This document shows, in pieces, positions 45,600 to 55,041 of a DNA stretch of 64,000 nucleotides. Where the stretch lies: positions 427,496 through 491,495 of the forward strand of contig QOZQ01000005.1 in NCBI GenBank assembly GCA_003576695.1, read 5' to 3'. Under the pieces are notes generated by a model. It was given only the letters and a program-made list of their open reading frames with translations. It was not told the origin of the DNA and did no database searches. A program made the position numbers and the translations under genes. Every line of letters starts with the position of its first letter. The first letter of the stretch is position 1. This DNA is from Taklimakanibacter lacteus (lineage in GTDB: Bacteria; Pseudomonadota; Alphaproteobacteria; Rhizobiales; Aestuariivirgaceae).

Positions 45600-46397
45600 A
45601 TGTCGGGCATCGGGCGGTTTCATATGGCAAGGCAGGCAGGCCTCGCCGCGCTGCTGGTCGCCGCGTCGCTGGCGCTCGGCGCCTGCCAGAACAAATCCGC
45701 CGAGCTCGACGGCGCCGATCCGATGGCGACGGGCAGCACCTCGAAGCCATCGCTCAAGGAGACCGCCAAGCTCGCCAAGAAGTGGCAGGCGGATCCCAAG
45801 AACCTGCACTATGGCCTTGCCTATGCCGATCATCTCAAAAGCCTCGGGCAAGGTGCCCAGCAATTGCAGGTGCTGGCGCAGCTTACGCAATATCATCCGC
45901 AGGACCAGGCCCTGATGACGCGCTACGGCCGCGAACTGGCGCAGGCCGGGCAGACCGACCAGGCGGCGGACATCCTGTCCAAGGCCATCGCCCAAGGGAG
46001 CACCGACTGGAAGGTCTATTCGGCGATGGGATCGGTGCTCGATCAGCAGGCGAAATACGCGCAAGCGCGCGATTACTATCAACGCGCCCTCAAGATCGCG
46101 CCCGGCAATGCGGCGGTCCTCAACAATCTCGGAATGTCCTACGCGCTCGAAGGCGACCTCAAGCAGGCGGAAGCAACCCTGCGCGAGGCGTCAAACCTGC
46201 CCGCCGGCAGAGGCGAGCCGCGGCTGCGGCAGAATCTGGCGCTCGTCGTCGGACTGCAGGGCCGGTTCGACGAGGCGCGCCAGATCGCCAGCGCCGATCT
46301 GCCGCCCGATGAGGTCGAGGCCAATATGGCCTATCTGCAGAAAATGCTGGCGCAGCCCAATACCTGGCAGCAATTGACCGACAAGCCGGCGGGCTGA
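45600..46397 (+). CDS. tadD: Tad pilus TPR lipoprotein TadD
   Basis: 265 residues. The start at 45600 has ggag eight bases upstream; an internal ATG at 45624 is an alternative. A lipoprotein signal ends in the lipobox LALGAC. At least four tetratricopeptide repeats follow (for example DWKVYSAMGSVLDQQAKYA; AAVLNNLGMSYALEGDLKQ), typical of TadD, a pilotin-like factor for pilus assembly at the outer membrane. It is read towards the minus-strand tad operon. Upstream M17 and tadD are divergent across about 156 bases. Confidence 0.9.
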   Translation: MSGIGRFHMARQAGLAALLVAASLALGACQNKSAELDGADPMATGSTSKPSLKETAKLAKKWQADPKNLHYGLAYADHLKSLGQGAQQLQVLAQLTQYHPQDQALMTRYGRELAQAGQTDQAADILSKAIAQGSTDWKVYSAMGSVLDQQAKYAQARDYYQRALKIAPGNAAVLNNLGMSYALEGDLKQAEATLREASNLPAGRGEPRLRQNLALVVGLQGRFDEARQIASADLPPDEVEANMAYLQKMLAQPNTWQQLTDKPAG

Positions 46398-46446
46398 CCG
46401 CGGGAATCCCGACCAGCGCGCGGTCCAGCGCACCGTCCATCCTCGC

Positions 46447-46491
46447 GCATCATCCTTTCGGAAAACCGATGTCCGCTTTTTCCGGATCTGC
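46447..46491. repeat. Single-hairpin repeat between tadD and tadC (family C type)
   Basis: The core pairs cggaaaa (46459-46465) with ttttccg (46478-46484) around a 12-base loop. On the minus strand it reads gatccggaaaaagcgg then catcggttttccg, a variant of the C1/C2 core. It lies between the convergent ends of tadD and tadC and may terminate both. Confidence 0.55.
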
Positions 46492-46501
46492 TTTGGCCGC
46501 C

Positions 46502-47470
46502 TTATGACAGCTTCAGCACCAGGATCGCCGAGGGTCCGAGGATCACGATGAAGATCACCGGCAGGAAGAACAGCATCATCGGTACGGTGAGCTTCGGCGG
46601 CAGAGCCGCGGCCCGCTTCTCGGCTTCCGACATACGCATATCGCGGTTCTCCTGCGCCAGGACGCGCAAGGCCTGACCCAGCGGCGTGCCATAGCGTTCC
46701 GACTGGATAAGGCTCGTCACCACCGATTTGACGGTCGGCAGGCCGGTGCGCTTGCCCAGATTCTCAAACGCCTTGCGCCGGTCGGGCAAATAGGAAAGCT
46801 CGGCAGTCGTCAAAGTGAGCTCTTCGGCGAGCGGCACCGACTGGCTGCCGATCTCGCGCGACACACGCTGCATCGCGGCTTCGATCGACATGCCTGATTC
46901 GACGCAGATCAGCAGAAGATCGAGCGCATCGGACCAGGCGCGCTTGATGGAGAGCTGGCGGCGGTTGATCTTGTTCTTGATGAACACATTCGGCAGGTAG
47001 AAGCCCGCCACAATGCCCACGACCAGGGCGGCGAAGCGCATATTGGTCGGGATCTTGTCGCCGAAGACCGCGGTAGAATAGATGAAGAAGATGACGCCGA
47101 GCACAAACGGCGTGACGAGACGCGCCGCCAGGAAGTAGATGAGATGGCGCTCGCTGCGATAGCCAGCCTGCCTGAGGCTGTCGCGCGAGGATTCGGCCTC
47201 GAACAGCTTGCGCAGATTGAGGCCTTCGACCAGCTGGGTGACGAGGCCGGGATTGGCGCGATCGCGCAGGCGTCCGGCATTGTCATTGGCCAGCGCGGCA
47301 CGATGGGCGGCACGAAGATGCTCGCGTTCGGTCGCAATGCTCTTCATGCGCGCCTTCATCTGGTCGCCCTGCAGCAAGGGCGCGGCGATGGTGAGGATGG
47401 TCGCGAAGGCCGACAAGCCGACGAGAAGGGTGATCAACCCTTCCGGTTTCATGAAGAAGCCGAGATCCAT
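46502..47470 (-). CDS. tadC: Tad pilus inner-membrane platform protein TadC
   Basis: 322 residues from the ATG at 47470 (MDLGFFMKPEGLITLLV). A type II secretion F-domain occupies residues about 165-290: KRAWSDALDLLLICVESGMS, then REIGSQSVPLAEELTLTTAE and SLIQSERYGTPLGQALRVLA. Two hydrophobic stretches flank it at each end. Together with TadB it forms the inner-membrane platform on which the CpaF ATPase works. It is the last gene of the minus-strand operon, 14 bases after tadB. Confidence 0.94.
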   Translation of the reverse strand: MDLGFFMKPEGLITLLVGLSAFATILTIAAPLLQGDQMKARMKSIATEREHLRAAHRAALANDNAGRLRDRANPGLVTQLVEGLNLRKLFEAESSRDSLRQAGYRSERHLIYFLAARLVTPFVLGVIFFIYSTAVFGDKIPTNMRFAALVVGIVAGFYLPNVFIKNKINRRQLSIKRAWSDALDLLLICVESGMSIEAAMQRVSREIGSQSVPLAEELTLTTAELSYLPDRRKAFENLGKRTGLPTVKSVVTSLIQSERYGTPLGQALRVLAQENRDMRMSEAEKRAAALPPKLTVPMMLFFLPVIFIVILGPSAILVLKLS

Positions 47471-47484
47471 GACAGCCGCCTCCC

Positions 47485-48498
47485 TCAGAAGTCGAAATTG
47501 ATCATCTTGCGCATGACGAGGATGCCCAAGATCATCCACACGGCCGAGCCGATGACCATGATGTTGCCGAGCGTCGTATACCAAAGCGGATTGAGATAAG
47601 TCGGGTTGAGCACCGTGAGCGCCCCCATGATGATGAAAGGCAGCGAGCCGATAATTGCGGCTGACGCCTTGGCTTCCTGGCTCATCGCGGTGATCTTCGC
47701 CTTCATCTTCTTGCGATCGCGCAGGACCTTGGACAGGTTGTTCAGCGCCTCCGAGAGATTGCCGCCGGTCTTCGACTGGATGTTCATGACGATCGAGAGG
47801 AAGTTGACCTCGGCCAAAGGCATGCGTTCATACATGCGCTCGATGCCCTGCTCGATGGATATGCCGACGCGCTGCCCTTCGACGATCTCGAGGAATTCCG
47901 GGCCGACCGGCGCCGGCGTCTCCGACGCGATCACCTTCATGGCATCGTTGACCGGCAGACCCGATTTGAGCCCGCGCACCATGATGTCGATGGCGTCGGC
48001 GAAGTCGTTGAGGAAGACCTGCTGGCGGCGCTTGCGCAGGAACTTGAGGAGCCAGCGCGGCACGCCAAGGAAGCCGGCGATGGCGGCGACGATGGCGACA
48101 TACCAGGGCACGCCGGCAATCATCACGCCGATGCCTATGATGAGGCCGAGGATGACGGAAAACAGATAGTAGGCCCGCGGCGTCACCTCGAGCCCGGCCT
48201 GCGAGAGCATCACGCGCAGTGTCAGCTTGCTGCGGCGCTGGCGCTCGCGCTCCTCGAGCTGGTTGAGCGATTCCTGAAGCTGCTTGCGGCGGGCATCCTT
48301 GGGATCCTCGGCCATGAGCCGGGCCCTGAGCGTCTGCTTGGGCTGGATCTTGCCTTCCGTCGCCAGGGCCTTGACCCGCTTTTCCGCCTGCTTGGTGCCG
48401 CTGAAGTACGGGAAGAGGACGGCAAACAGCAAGCCGCCAACGGCCAGCGCCACCATGGCGAGGAAGCCGTATTGCTGGAGGCCGTCAGCAAGTTCCAT
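47485..48498 (-). CDS. tadB: Tad pilus inner-membrane platform protein TadB
   Basis: 337 residues. N-terminal and central hydrophobic helices (FLAMVALAVGGLLFAVLFPYF; VAIVAAIAGFLGVPRWLLKFL) frame a charged linker. A T2SSF domain follows: NDFADAIDIMVRGLKSGLPV, then RVGISIEQGIERMYERMPLA and NLSEALNNLSKVLRDRKKMK. It partners TadC. It is 15 bases after cpaF. Confidence 0.95.
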   Translation of the reverse strand: MELADGLQQYGFLAMVALAVGGLLFAVLFPYFSGTKQAEKRVKALATEGKIQPKQTLRARLMAEDPKDARRKQLQESLNQLEERERQRRSKLTLRVMLSQAGLEVTPRAYYLFSVILGLIIGIGVMIAGVPWYVAIVAAIAGFLGVPRWLLKFLRKRRQQVFLNDFADAIDIMVRGLKSGLPVNDAMKVIASETPAPVGPEFLEIVEGQRVGISIEQGIERMYERMPLAEVNFLSIVMNIQSKTGGNLSEALNNLSKVLRDRKKMKAKITAMSQEAKASAAIIGSLPFIIMGALTVLNPTYLNPLWYTTLGNIMVIGSAVWMILGILVMRKMINFDF

Positions 48499-48513
48499 CG
48501 CGTTGTCCTATCA

Positions 48514-50070
48514 TCAGTTCTGCGTCTCGGAGCGCGCCTCGGCACGCTCCAGCGCGTCGGCAAGGCGCTTCTCCTCGCCGAAATATCTGGCCCGGTCCCA
48601 GAAGTGCGGACGGGCAATGCCGGTCGAGCGATGGCGGCCGAGGATGCGACCATTGGCATCTTCGCCCAGGATCTCATAGACGAACAGATCCTGGGTGATG
48701 ATCACCTCGCCTTCCATGCCGATGACCTCGGTGATGTGGGTGATGCGGCGCGAGCCGTCGCGCAGGCGGGCCGCCTGGATGATGACGTCGATGGATCCGA
48801 CGATCATCTCCTTGATCGTCTTCGACGGCAGGGCGAAGCCGCCCATGGTGATCATCGATTCGAGGCGGGATATGGCCTCGCGCGGGCTGTTGGAGTGCAG
48901 CGTGCCCATCGAGCCATCATGGCCGGTATTCATCGCCTGCAGGAGGTCGAAAGCCTCCGGTCCGCGGACTTCGCCGACGATGATGCGCTCAGGCCGCATG
49001 CGCAGGCAGTTCTTGACGAGATCGCGCATCGTCACCTCGCCCTCGCCTTCGAGATTGGGCGGGCGGGTCTCGAGGCGCACGACATGGGGCTGCTGCAGCT
49101 GCAGCTCGGCGGCGTCCTCGCAGGTGATGACGCGCTCGTCGAGGTCGATATAGCCGGTAAGGCAGTTGAGCAGCGTCGTCTTGCCCGAGCCGGTGCCGCC
49201 GGAGATCAGGACGTTGCAACGCACGCGCCCGATGATCTCGAGGATCGTGGCGCCTTCCGGCGTGATCGTGCCGAACTTGACGAGATTGGGAAGCTTGAGG
49301 CGATCCTTCTTGAACTTGCGGATGGTGAGCGTCGGGCCGTCAATGGCCAGGGGCGGCACGATGACGTTGACGCGCGATCCATCGGCCAGGCGCGCATCGC
49401 ATATCGGACTCGATTCGTCGACACGGCGGCCGACCTGGCTGACAATGCGCTGGCAGATATTGAGGAGCTGGGAATTGTCGCGGAAGCGGACCCCGGTCTT
49501 CTGCATCTTGCCGTCGACTTCGATGAAGCAGGTGTCGGCGCCGTTGACCATGACGTCGGCGATGTCGTCACGCGCCAGGAGCGGTTCGAGGGGGCCGTAA
49601 CCCAGGACGTCGTTGCATATATCCTCGAGCAGGTCCTCCTGCTCGGCGATCGACATCGCGACATCCTTGAGCGTGATGATCTCGTTGACGATGTCGCGAA
49701 TCTCGTCGCGGGCACCCTCGCGGTCAAGCTGGCTCAGCTGCGTCAGGTCGATGGCATCGATCAGCGCGTTGAAGATCGTCGACTTGATGTCGTAGTAATT
49801 GTCCGATCGCCGCGGAATGGCGGCGGCGGGCTTGGCTGGCGGCGGGGCAACCGCCTGGGGCAGGCCGGGGCGTTGCTGACCGGCCGGCGGCGGCGGCGCT
49901 GCCGGACGCGCCGATGCAGCCGGAAAGGACGGCGGCGGCGCGGGCTGGACTTTCAGATCCGGCATATGGTCGGGAGCCCCGGGGGAACGGGCATATTGCC
50001 CGTTCGCCTGATGCGGCGCAGGCACGGCCGGATGATTGAATGTCCCCTGCTCGCCGCGTTTGCCGAACAT
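48514..50070 (-). CDS. cpaF: Tad pilus assembly ATPase CpaF/TadA
   Basis: 518 residues. A Pro/Ala-rich N-terminal tail of about 80 residues precedes the GspE-like ATPase. Motifs: Walker [20 protein letters not shown], Walker [21 protein letters not shown], and the [20 protein letters not shown] that is specific to CpaF. It powers pilin extraction and export for Flp pilus assembly. Its start overlaps the cpaE stop by one base (TAATG). Confidence 0.96.
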   Translation of the reverse strand: MFGKRGEQGTFNHPAVPAPHQANGQYARSPGAPDHMPDLKVQPAPPPSFPAASARPAAPPPPAGQQRPGLPQAVAPPPAKPAAAIPRRSDNYYDIKSTIFNALIDAIDLTQLSQLDREGARDEIRDIVNEIITLKDVAMSIAEQEDLLEDICNDVLGYGPLEPLLARDDIADVMVNGADTCFIEVDGKMQKTGVRFRDNSQLLNICQRIVSQVGRRVDESSPICDARLADGSRVNVIVPPLAIDGPTLTIRKFKKDRLKLPNLVKFGTITPEGATILEIIGRVRCNVLISGGTGSGKTTLLNCLTGYIDLDERVITCEDAAELQLQQPHVVRLETRPPNLEGEGEVTMRDLVKNCLRMRPERIIVGEVRGPEAFDLLQAMNTGHDGSMGTLHSNSPREAISRLESMITMGGFALPSKTIKEMIVGSIDVIIQAARLRDGSRRITHITEVIGMEGEVIITQDLFVYEILGEDANGRILGRHRSTGIARPHFWDRARYFGEEKRLADALERAEARSETQN

Positions 50071-51326
50071 TACTTCTTCCTCAACAACTTGTCAGCGAAG
50101 GGTAGCGAGAACTTGGCCGGCTTCGCCGGCTTCTCCTGGCCGATCAGCGCTTGCGCCAGCGCCGCAATCGCCTCGGCGGACTTCGACTTGGCCGACACCT
50201 CGGCCAGCATCTGGCCATTGGTGGCAGCCGTTCCGAAGGTCTGCGCGTCATAGGCGATCGTCAAGGCCGGATCGAGGCTCAGAGCCTTGGCGAAATCGGC
50301 AACCGGTATCTCCGGCCGCTTCGGGATGCCCACCTGGTTCATCACCAGACGCGGCGGCCGGTCGTTAGGCCGCCCATGCCTGAGCAGATCGACGAGATTC
50401 TTGGCGTTGCGGAGGCTGGCGAGCTCGGGCGTGGCGGTGATGACCACCTCGTCGGCATGCATGAGCGTGTATTTGATCCACGGCGCCCACATATTCGGCA
50501 CATCGACGATGACGCAGGGCACGCTGTTGCGCACCGTGCTGAGAATGACCTCGACGGAAGAGGCCTCGACATGCAGATCACGCTCGATATTGCCGGGCGA
50601 CGCAAGCAGGCTCAGCTTGTCGCCGCACTTCGTCAGGAGGCGGTCGAGCAGCATCTGGTCTATGCGGTCGGGCTGTCCCAGCGCATCGGCGATGCCTTGC
50701 GAGGTTTCCTGATTGAAGTTGAGGCCGGCAGTGCCGAAAGCGAGGTCGAGATCGGTAATCACCGTGTCGGTATTGAGCTGGCGCGACATATACCAGCCGA
50801 CATTGTGGGCGAGCGTGCTCGAACCGACTCCGCCCTTCGAGCCGACGAAAGCAAAGACGCGGCCGAGCGGCTTGGCAGCCGGATCGTGGAAAAGATTGGC
50901 GATCGATTCGATGATCTGCAGCTGATGGACGGGGGCGATCAGATATTCGCTGACGCCGAGGCGCATCAGCTCGCGATAGAGCTGGACATCGTTGAGATGG
51001 CCGATGACGACCACCTTGGTCTCCGGCCCGCATACGGAAGCGAGCTGGGCAAGCTCGGCCAGCACGATGTCGCGATTGGCCCGGGTTTCGACCAGGATGA
51101 CATTGGGCGTCAGCTCGCTCTGGAAGACCTGCACGGCTCCGGCGATGCCGCCCATGTGGATCTGCACATGAGCGCGCGCCATGCGCCGGTCGGCAGCGGC
51201 GGCCTGGATCGCCTGGACCGTGCGCTCGTCGTCGCAGAAGGCCCTTATGTTGATGTGCGGGACCTGGGCCACGATCTGTTGCCTGGAATGGCCATAGTCC
51301 TCGGTGTTCAAGACAGCATGATTCAT
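50070..51326 (-). CDS. cpaE: Pilus localization ATPase CpaE/TadZ
   Basis: 418 residues. An N-terminal receiver-like domain (about 25-140, with VIGHLNDVQLYRELMRLGVS) is followed by a ParA/MinD-like ATPase: a deviant Walker A GRVFAFVGSKGGVGSSTLAHN, then DTVITDLDLAFGTAGLNFNQ and CVIVDVPNMWAPWIKYTL. CpaE/TadZ places the pilus machine at a cell pole. It lies 21 bases after cpaD and is coupled to cpaF. Confidence 0.94.
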   Translation of the reverse strand: MNHAVLNTEDYGHSRQQIVAQVPHINIRAFCDDERTVQAIQAAAADRRMARAHVQIHMGGIAGAVQVFQSELTPNVILVETRANRDIVLAELAQLASVCGPETKVVVIGHLNDVQLYRELMRLGVSEYLIAPVHQLQIIESIANLFHDPAAKPLGRVFAFVGSKGGVGSSTLAHNVGWYMSRQLNTDTVITDLDLAFGTAGLNFNQETSQGIADALGQPDRIDQMLLDRLLTKCGDKLSLLASPGNIERDLHVEASSVEVILSTVRNSVPCVIVDVPNMWAPWIKYTLMHADEVVITATPELASLRNAKNLVDLLRHGRPNDRPPRLVMNQVGIPKRPEIPVADFAKALSLDPALTIAYDAQTFGTAATNGQMLAEVSAKSKSAEAIAALAQALIGQEKPAKPAKFSLPFADKLLRKK

Positions 51327-51347
51327 GATCTTAGACCTTTGCCGGCG

Positions 51348-51773
51348 TCATTTGGCGGCGTCGGAAATCTTGACATCCTGGTTCTTCTCTTCGGCCGATG
51401 CGACCGCTTCGCCGCTGCGATAGTTGTCGAAGACCTTGACGCGGCGCATCGCGTCGGCGGGCGCGGTGGCGCGCGGCCTGACGAGATCCTCCGGATTGGC
51501 GACCATCGCGGCTATGTTGTTCTGCTGCGAGCAGCCGAAATTCGCGTAAGGCTCGTTGTCGGCTGTCTCCGTCAGGTCCTCAGGCCAAGTGCCGCAGCGC
51601 TTGGCATGTGCGCCCGTCTTCGTCACGATGATCGGATGACGCTCGTAATGCGCGGTCGGCGCGTAGTAGTCGTCGATCTCCGCTCCATCCAGCTTGCAAC
51701 CGGCGATGAGCACGGTGACGGCGCCCAGCGCCAGCGCGTTCAACCATCTACCCTTAGACTTTAAAGACATCAT
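51348..51773 (-). CDS. cpaD: Pilus assembly lipoprotein CpaD, shortened
   Basis: 141 residues. The lipoprotein signal ends in TVLIAGCKLDG. Family sequence is present at both ends: YYAPTAHYERHPIIV near residues 36-48, and CGTWPEDLTETADNEPYANF then GCSQQNNIAAMVANPEDLVR from about residue 59. CpaD proteins of relatives are about 220-240 residues, with roughly 80-90 residues between the RHPI and CGxWPEDL motifs; here only about ten remain. The reading frame is intact. It sits in the normal place between cpaC and cpaE. Function may be retained or altered. Confidence 0.88.
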   Translation of the reverse strand: MMSLKSKGRWLNALALGAVTVLIAGCKLDGAEIDDYYAPTAHYERHPIIVTKTGAHAKRCGTWPEDLTETADNEPYANFGCSQQNNIAAMVANPEDLVRPRATAPADAMRRVKVFDNYRSGEAVASAEEKNQDVKISDAAK

Positions 51774-51791
51774 AAGTTCTCTCCACCCGCG

Positions 51792-53240
51792 TCAATCGAC
51801 GATGTAACCGACATTGCCGTGATAGGCGCCCGGCGGCTTCTTGCCGGGCGAGCCATAGACCTTGTTCAGGCGGCCAAACAGGATCGCCTGGCGATCGGTC
51901 GCGTTGATCAGTCCCTCGCTCGGCAGTGAGAGTTCCTGCTCCTGGACCGGATTGACCACATAAGGCGTCACGATGACCACGAGCTCGCTCTGGTTCTGCT
52001 GGAAATCGCGGCTGCGGAACAAGGCGCCGAGGATCGGCAGGTTCTTGAGGCCGGGCGTGCCGGTGATATCGGCACGGGCATTGTCCTTGATGAGCCCGGC
52101 CATGGCGATCGAGCCGCCGCTCGGCAGTTCGACGGTCGTCTCGGCGCGGCGCACGTTCAACGACGGGATGACGACATTCGTGCCCAGCGAGACGCTGACA
52201 TCGGTCGATATGTCGCTGACTTCCGTGTTGATCTTCAGCGAGATGCGTCCTTCCGACATCACGACCGGCGTGAAGCCGAGGCCGACGCCGAACTTCTTGA
52301 ACTCGATGGTGACCGTATCGTTGTCGCCGGCCACCGGGATCGGGAACTCGCCGCCGGCCAGGAAATTGGCCGATTCGCCGGAGATGGCCGTCAACGTCGG
52401 CTCGGCGAGCGTGCGCAGCAAGCCGTCACGCTCCATGGCGCGCAAAAGCACACTGGCGGAGTCGCCACCGCTGGCGTAGCTCGCCTGATAGCCGCCATTC
52501 GGGCTGATCAGCGGCGTGGTGAGCGGGTTGAGATTCTGCAGGTTGAGGGCGAAGTTGCCGATCGAGAACAACGCGCTGGTATTGATGCCGAGCTGCTTGA
52601 GGACATTGCGCTGGACCTCGGCGATCCTGACCTTCAGCATCACCTGTTCCTTGCCCAGCACATTTATGGTGGACAGGACCTTCTTGCCTTCCGCGTCGTT
52701 GGTGAACTTGGCGGCGAGGTCGAAAGCGAGCTTGGCTTCGGAAGGCGTCTTGGCGGTGCCGCCGAGCACGACATTCTCGCCGACCGTGTCGACGGTGATG
52801 CGCGAGCCCGGTAAGGTGCGGCGGATGAGCTTCTGCAAAGCGGTCATGTCCTGCGCCACTTCGAGATCGAGGGCGAGGATTTGCCCGCCATTGGCGTCGA
52901 AGAAGAAGATATTGGTCTGGCCGATGGCGCGGGCGAACAGATAGGCGGTGTTCCTGGTACGAATCACCGCGTCGACGATGTCCGGATTGCCGACCAGCAC
53001 GTCACGGGCATCGGCGGGAAGCTTGATGACGATCGACTTGTTGAGGCCGATGCGCACGAAGCGGCCGCCATTGGCATCGCTGGCCGATCCGGCATAGTCG
53101 CCGGCGAAAGCGCTCTGGTGGAGCGACGGGGTGGGGGCGAGCAGGAGGGCTGCGGCAAGTGCCAGGCCCGCGACCAACCTGCGTCCGAGGCCGAACGTTC
53201 CGCCGCTTCTATGTTCCAGTGTTTTCGTCATCCCAGCCAT
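51792..53240 (-). CDS. cpaC: Tad pilus secretin CpaC/RcpA
   Basis: 482 residues with a Sec signal (LVAGLALAAALLLAPTPSLH). The pilus N-terminal domain reads RFVRIGLNKSIVIKLPADAR, then VGNPDIVDAVIRTRNTAYLFA. A BON-like segment follows (SRITVDTVGENVVLGGTAKT), then the secretin C-terminal domain with FLAGGEFPIPVAGD, SLNVRRAETTVELPSGGSIA and the closing VVIVTPYVVNPVQ. It forms the outer-membrane pore through which the Flp pilus emerges. It is 15 bases after cpaB. Confidence 0.95.
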   Translation of the reverse strand: MAGMTKTLEHRSGGTFGLGRRLVAGLALAAALLLAPTPSLHQSAFAGDYAGSASDANGGRFVRIGLNKSIVIKLPADARDVLVGNPDIVDAVIRTRNTAYLFARAIGQTNIFFFDANGGQILALDLEVAQDMTALQKLIRRTLPGSRITVDTVGENVVLGGTAKTPSEAKLAFDLAAKFTNDAEGKKVLSTINVLGKEQVMLKVRIAEVQRNVLKQLGINTSALFSIGNFALNLQNLNPLTTPLISPNGGYQASYASGGDSASVLLRAMERDGLLRTLAEPTLTAISGESANFLAGGEFPIPVAGDNDTVTIEFKKFGVGLGFTPVVMSEGRISLKINTEVSDISTDVSVSLGTNVVIPSLNVRRAETTVELPSGGSIAMAGLIKDNARADITGTPGLKNLPILGALFRSRDFQQNQSELVVIVTPYVVNPVQEQELSLPSEGLINATDRQAILFGRLNKVYGSPGKKPPGAYHGNVGYIVD

Positions 53241-53255
53241 GTCCCCAAGCCTTGT

Positions 53256-54080
53256 TCAGTTGAGCGTGACGCGGCGCGGCACGCCATATTTGATGATCGT
53301 CATCTCGCTCGAGTCCGAGCCGTTCACATATTTCTCGCTGAGCTTCGGAACGACTTCGGCAAGCGGGACGCCGTCATTCTCGCGGATCGAGCGTAAAGTG
53401 AGCGAAAGCTGGCCGAGATCCTGGGCCATCGAGATGACCTCGGTCTGGCGCGGATCAAGCTCGAGTGTCGCGGTCTTGTCGGCAACGACAAATTCCTTGT
53501 CTTCCTCGCCCTTGGGCCGGAAGGTCTGGTCGATCGCCAGCACCCGCACATTGGTCAGGACGGTTTCGGCGGACGCGGCCTTCTGATTGGAGCCGTCATC
53601 GACCTTGCGGGTCAGGAGCACATCAACCCGGTCATTGGGCAGGATGAAACCGCCGGCGCCGGTCTCGGCCGAGACCGAAACCGAAATCGCCCGCATGCCC
53701 TTGGGCAGAATGGCCGACATGAAGCCGGTTTCATTGGGCATCACCAGCTTCTTGTCGAGGATGGGCTCGCCTTCGAATATCGCCGCGCGGGCGCGCGCGG
53801 TTTCATACTTCGTCTTGGCGTCGGGCTGTGCCGCGCTGGTGATCATCAGCGCGGTCACGGACGACTTGGGCCAGGACTGCCAGCCGATCGACCCGCCGAC
53901 CAGCCGCGCGCCCATTTGTATGTTCTTGGTCGCGACCAGAACGTCGACGGTTTCGTATTTGGTGACCTCGACCGTCTCGACCTGCTTCTCCTTCTTGCCG
54001 AGAAGCCCCGTCGCCATATAGGTCGCCAGACCGGCGGATCCGATCGCCACTGCCAGAACTGCAAGACGCGTCTTGTTCAT
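53256..54080 (-). CDS. cpaB: Tad pilus assembly protein CpaB/RcpC
   Basis: 274 residues from the ATG at 54080, preceded by gagtgagg; the upstream TTG of the same frame is less likely. One N-terminal membrane helix (LAVLAVAIGSAGLATYMATG) precedes an SAF domain (VDVLVATKNIQMGARLVGGS) and the family's RAISVSVSAETGAGGFILPN and DRVDVLLTRKVDD. CpaB is periplasmic and supports secretin stability. A gap of 99 bases from cpaA could hold a promoter of its own. Confidence 0.93.
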   Translation of the reverse strand: MNKTRLAVLAVAIGSAGLATYMATGLLGKKEKQVETVEVTKYETVDVLVATKNIQMGARLVGGSIGWQSWPKSSVTALMITSAAQPDAKTKYETARARAAIFEGEPILDKKLVMPNETGFMSAILPKGMRAISVSVSAETGAGGFILPNDRVDVLLTRKVDDGSNQKAASAETVLTNVRVLAIDQTFRPKGEEDKEFVVADKTATLELDPRQTEVISMAQDLGQLSLTLRSIRENDGVPLAEVVPKLSEKYVNGSDSSEMTIIKYGVPRRVTLN

Positions 54081-54179
54081 TGTAACCTCACTCAACGCAC
54101 ATCGGCCGATGCCGCGCTTTCCCTGTACTTTCTTTATGAATGGTCAAATTACCGTTAAGCTTTTGCTGTCTTTTGAAAC

Positions 54180-54689
54180 TTACGACGCCGACGGCATCCA
54201 CCAGGTGCCGGGAAAAGCAAGGATCCCGCCCGCCGCGATGGCGACGCCATAGGGCAAATCGGCCTTGAAGCTGAACCAGCGCTTCATCCAGCCGACTTCG
54301 CGCACATCGCGCTCGATCTCGATCATCCGCCAGATCTTCATCACGATCGCGAGAACCCCCCCGGCAAGGGTGGTGAAGACGAGGAAGGGCGCCAGCGCCG
54401 GCCAGCCGAACCACAGCCCGGCGGCGGCGAGCAGCTTGGCATCCCCGCCGCCCAGCAGGCCGAATGAGAAAAGAGCGAAGCCGGCCGCCAGAACCACCAG
54501 AGCGGCGATGCTGTGCCAGAACATGGCCTCGACCGGCATGCCGGTCATGACCGCCATGGGAAAAAAGGCAAGAGCGATCACCGCATTGAGCCAGTTCGGG
54601 ATCCGCAGCGTCAGGAAGTCGCTGGCGCCGGCCGCGACAACCAGAAACGGCAGGAGTGTCTGGGCCAGAAAGCTGATCATCGAATCCAT
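54180..54689 (-). CDS. cpaA: Prepilin peptidase CpaA/TadV
   Basis: 169 residues, about five transmembrane helices. The two catalytic aspartates of the type IV prepilin peptidase family are visible in AAGASDFLTLRIPN and GLLGGGDAKLLAA. It cleaves the short leader of Flp pilin in the inner membrane. It lies downstream of pilA, beyond a terminator, so it is probably expressed at a lower level than the pilin. Confidence 0.94.
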   Translation of the reverse strand: MDSMISFLAQTLLPFLVVAAGASDFLTLRIPNWLNAVIALAFFPMAVMTGMPVEAMFWHSIAALVVLAAGFALFSFGLLGGGDAKLLAAAGLWFGWPALAPFLVFTTLAGGVLAIVMKIWRMIEIERDVREVGWMKRWFSFKADLPYGVAIAAGGILAFPGTWWMPSAS

Positions 54690-54790
54690 CCCTGTGCCTG
54701 GCTTCCCGCTCCATGCGATCGGCGAGCTGTTGGGGACGAAGCTCCCACATCCGGCGTAAAGACGGCGTTAAGCAGCATCGCCTGATCCCG

Positions 54791-54822
54791 CAAAAAGAAA
54801 CCGCCGGCTGATGCCGGCGGTT
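54791..54822 (-). terminator. Terminator between pilA and cpaA
   Basis: On the minus strand, a perfect ten-base stem aaccgccggc/gccggcggtt (54799-54808 and 54813-54822) with a four-base loop is followed by tctttttg. It lies 46 bases past the pilA stop, so most transcripts should end here and only read-through reaches cpaA. Confidence 0.85.
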
Positions 54823-54867
54823 CCTGAGCTTCCCTGTCGTGTCGTCTGCGCTTGCGCGCGAATTCTG

Positions 54868-55041
54868 TTACTGACCCAGGCCGCTGATGCCCGAATCGAT
54901 GCGGGAGAACACGCCCGACAGCGTGGCGCCGAGCTGCGGCACGATGACGATCAGCAAGAGGCCGATGCCCGCGGCCAGGAGGCCGTATTCAATGGCGGTC
55001 GCGCCGGACTCGTCTTTCACAAAACGCATAAGCTTGTTCAT
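54868..55041 (-). CDS. pilA: Flp/Fap pilin
   Basis: 57 residues from the ATG at 55041, with ggagaga upstream; the longer frame lacks family sequence. The leader is MNKLMRFVKDESGA, with prepilin peptidase cleavage expected after the glycine, followed by the Flp signature ATAIEYGLLAAGIGLLLIVI. The conserved Glu and Tyr of Flp pilins are both present. It is the major structural subunit of the tad pilus. It leads the cpa/tad operon and is separated from it by a terminator. Confidence 0.96.
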   Translation of the reverse strand: MNKLMRFVKDESGATAIEYGLLAAGIGLLLIVIVPQLGATLSGVFSRIDSGISGLGQ

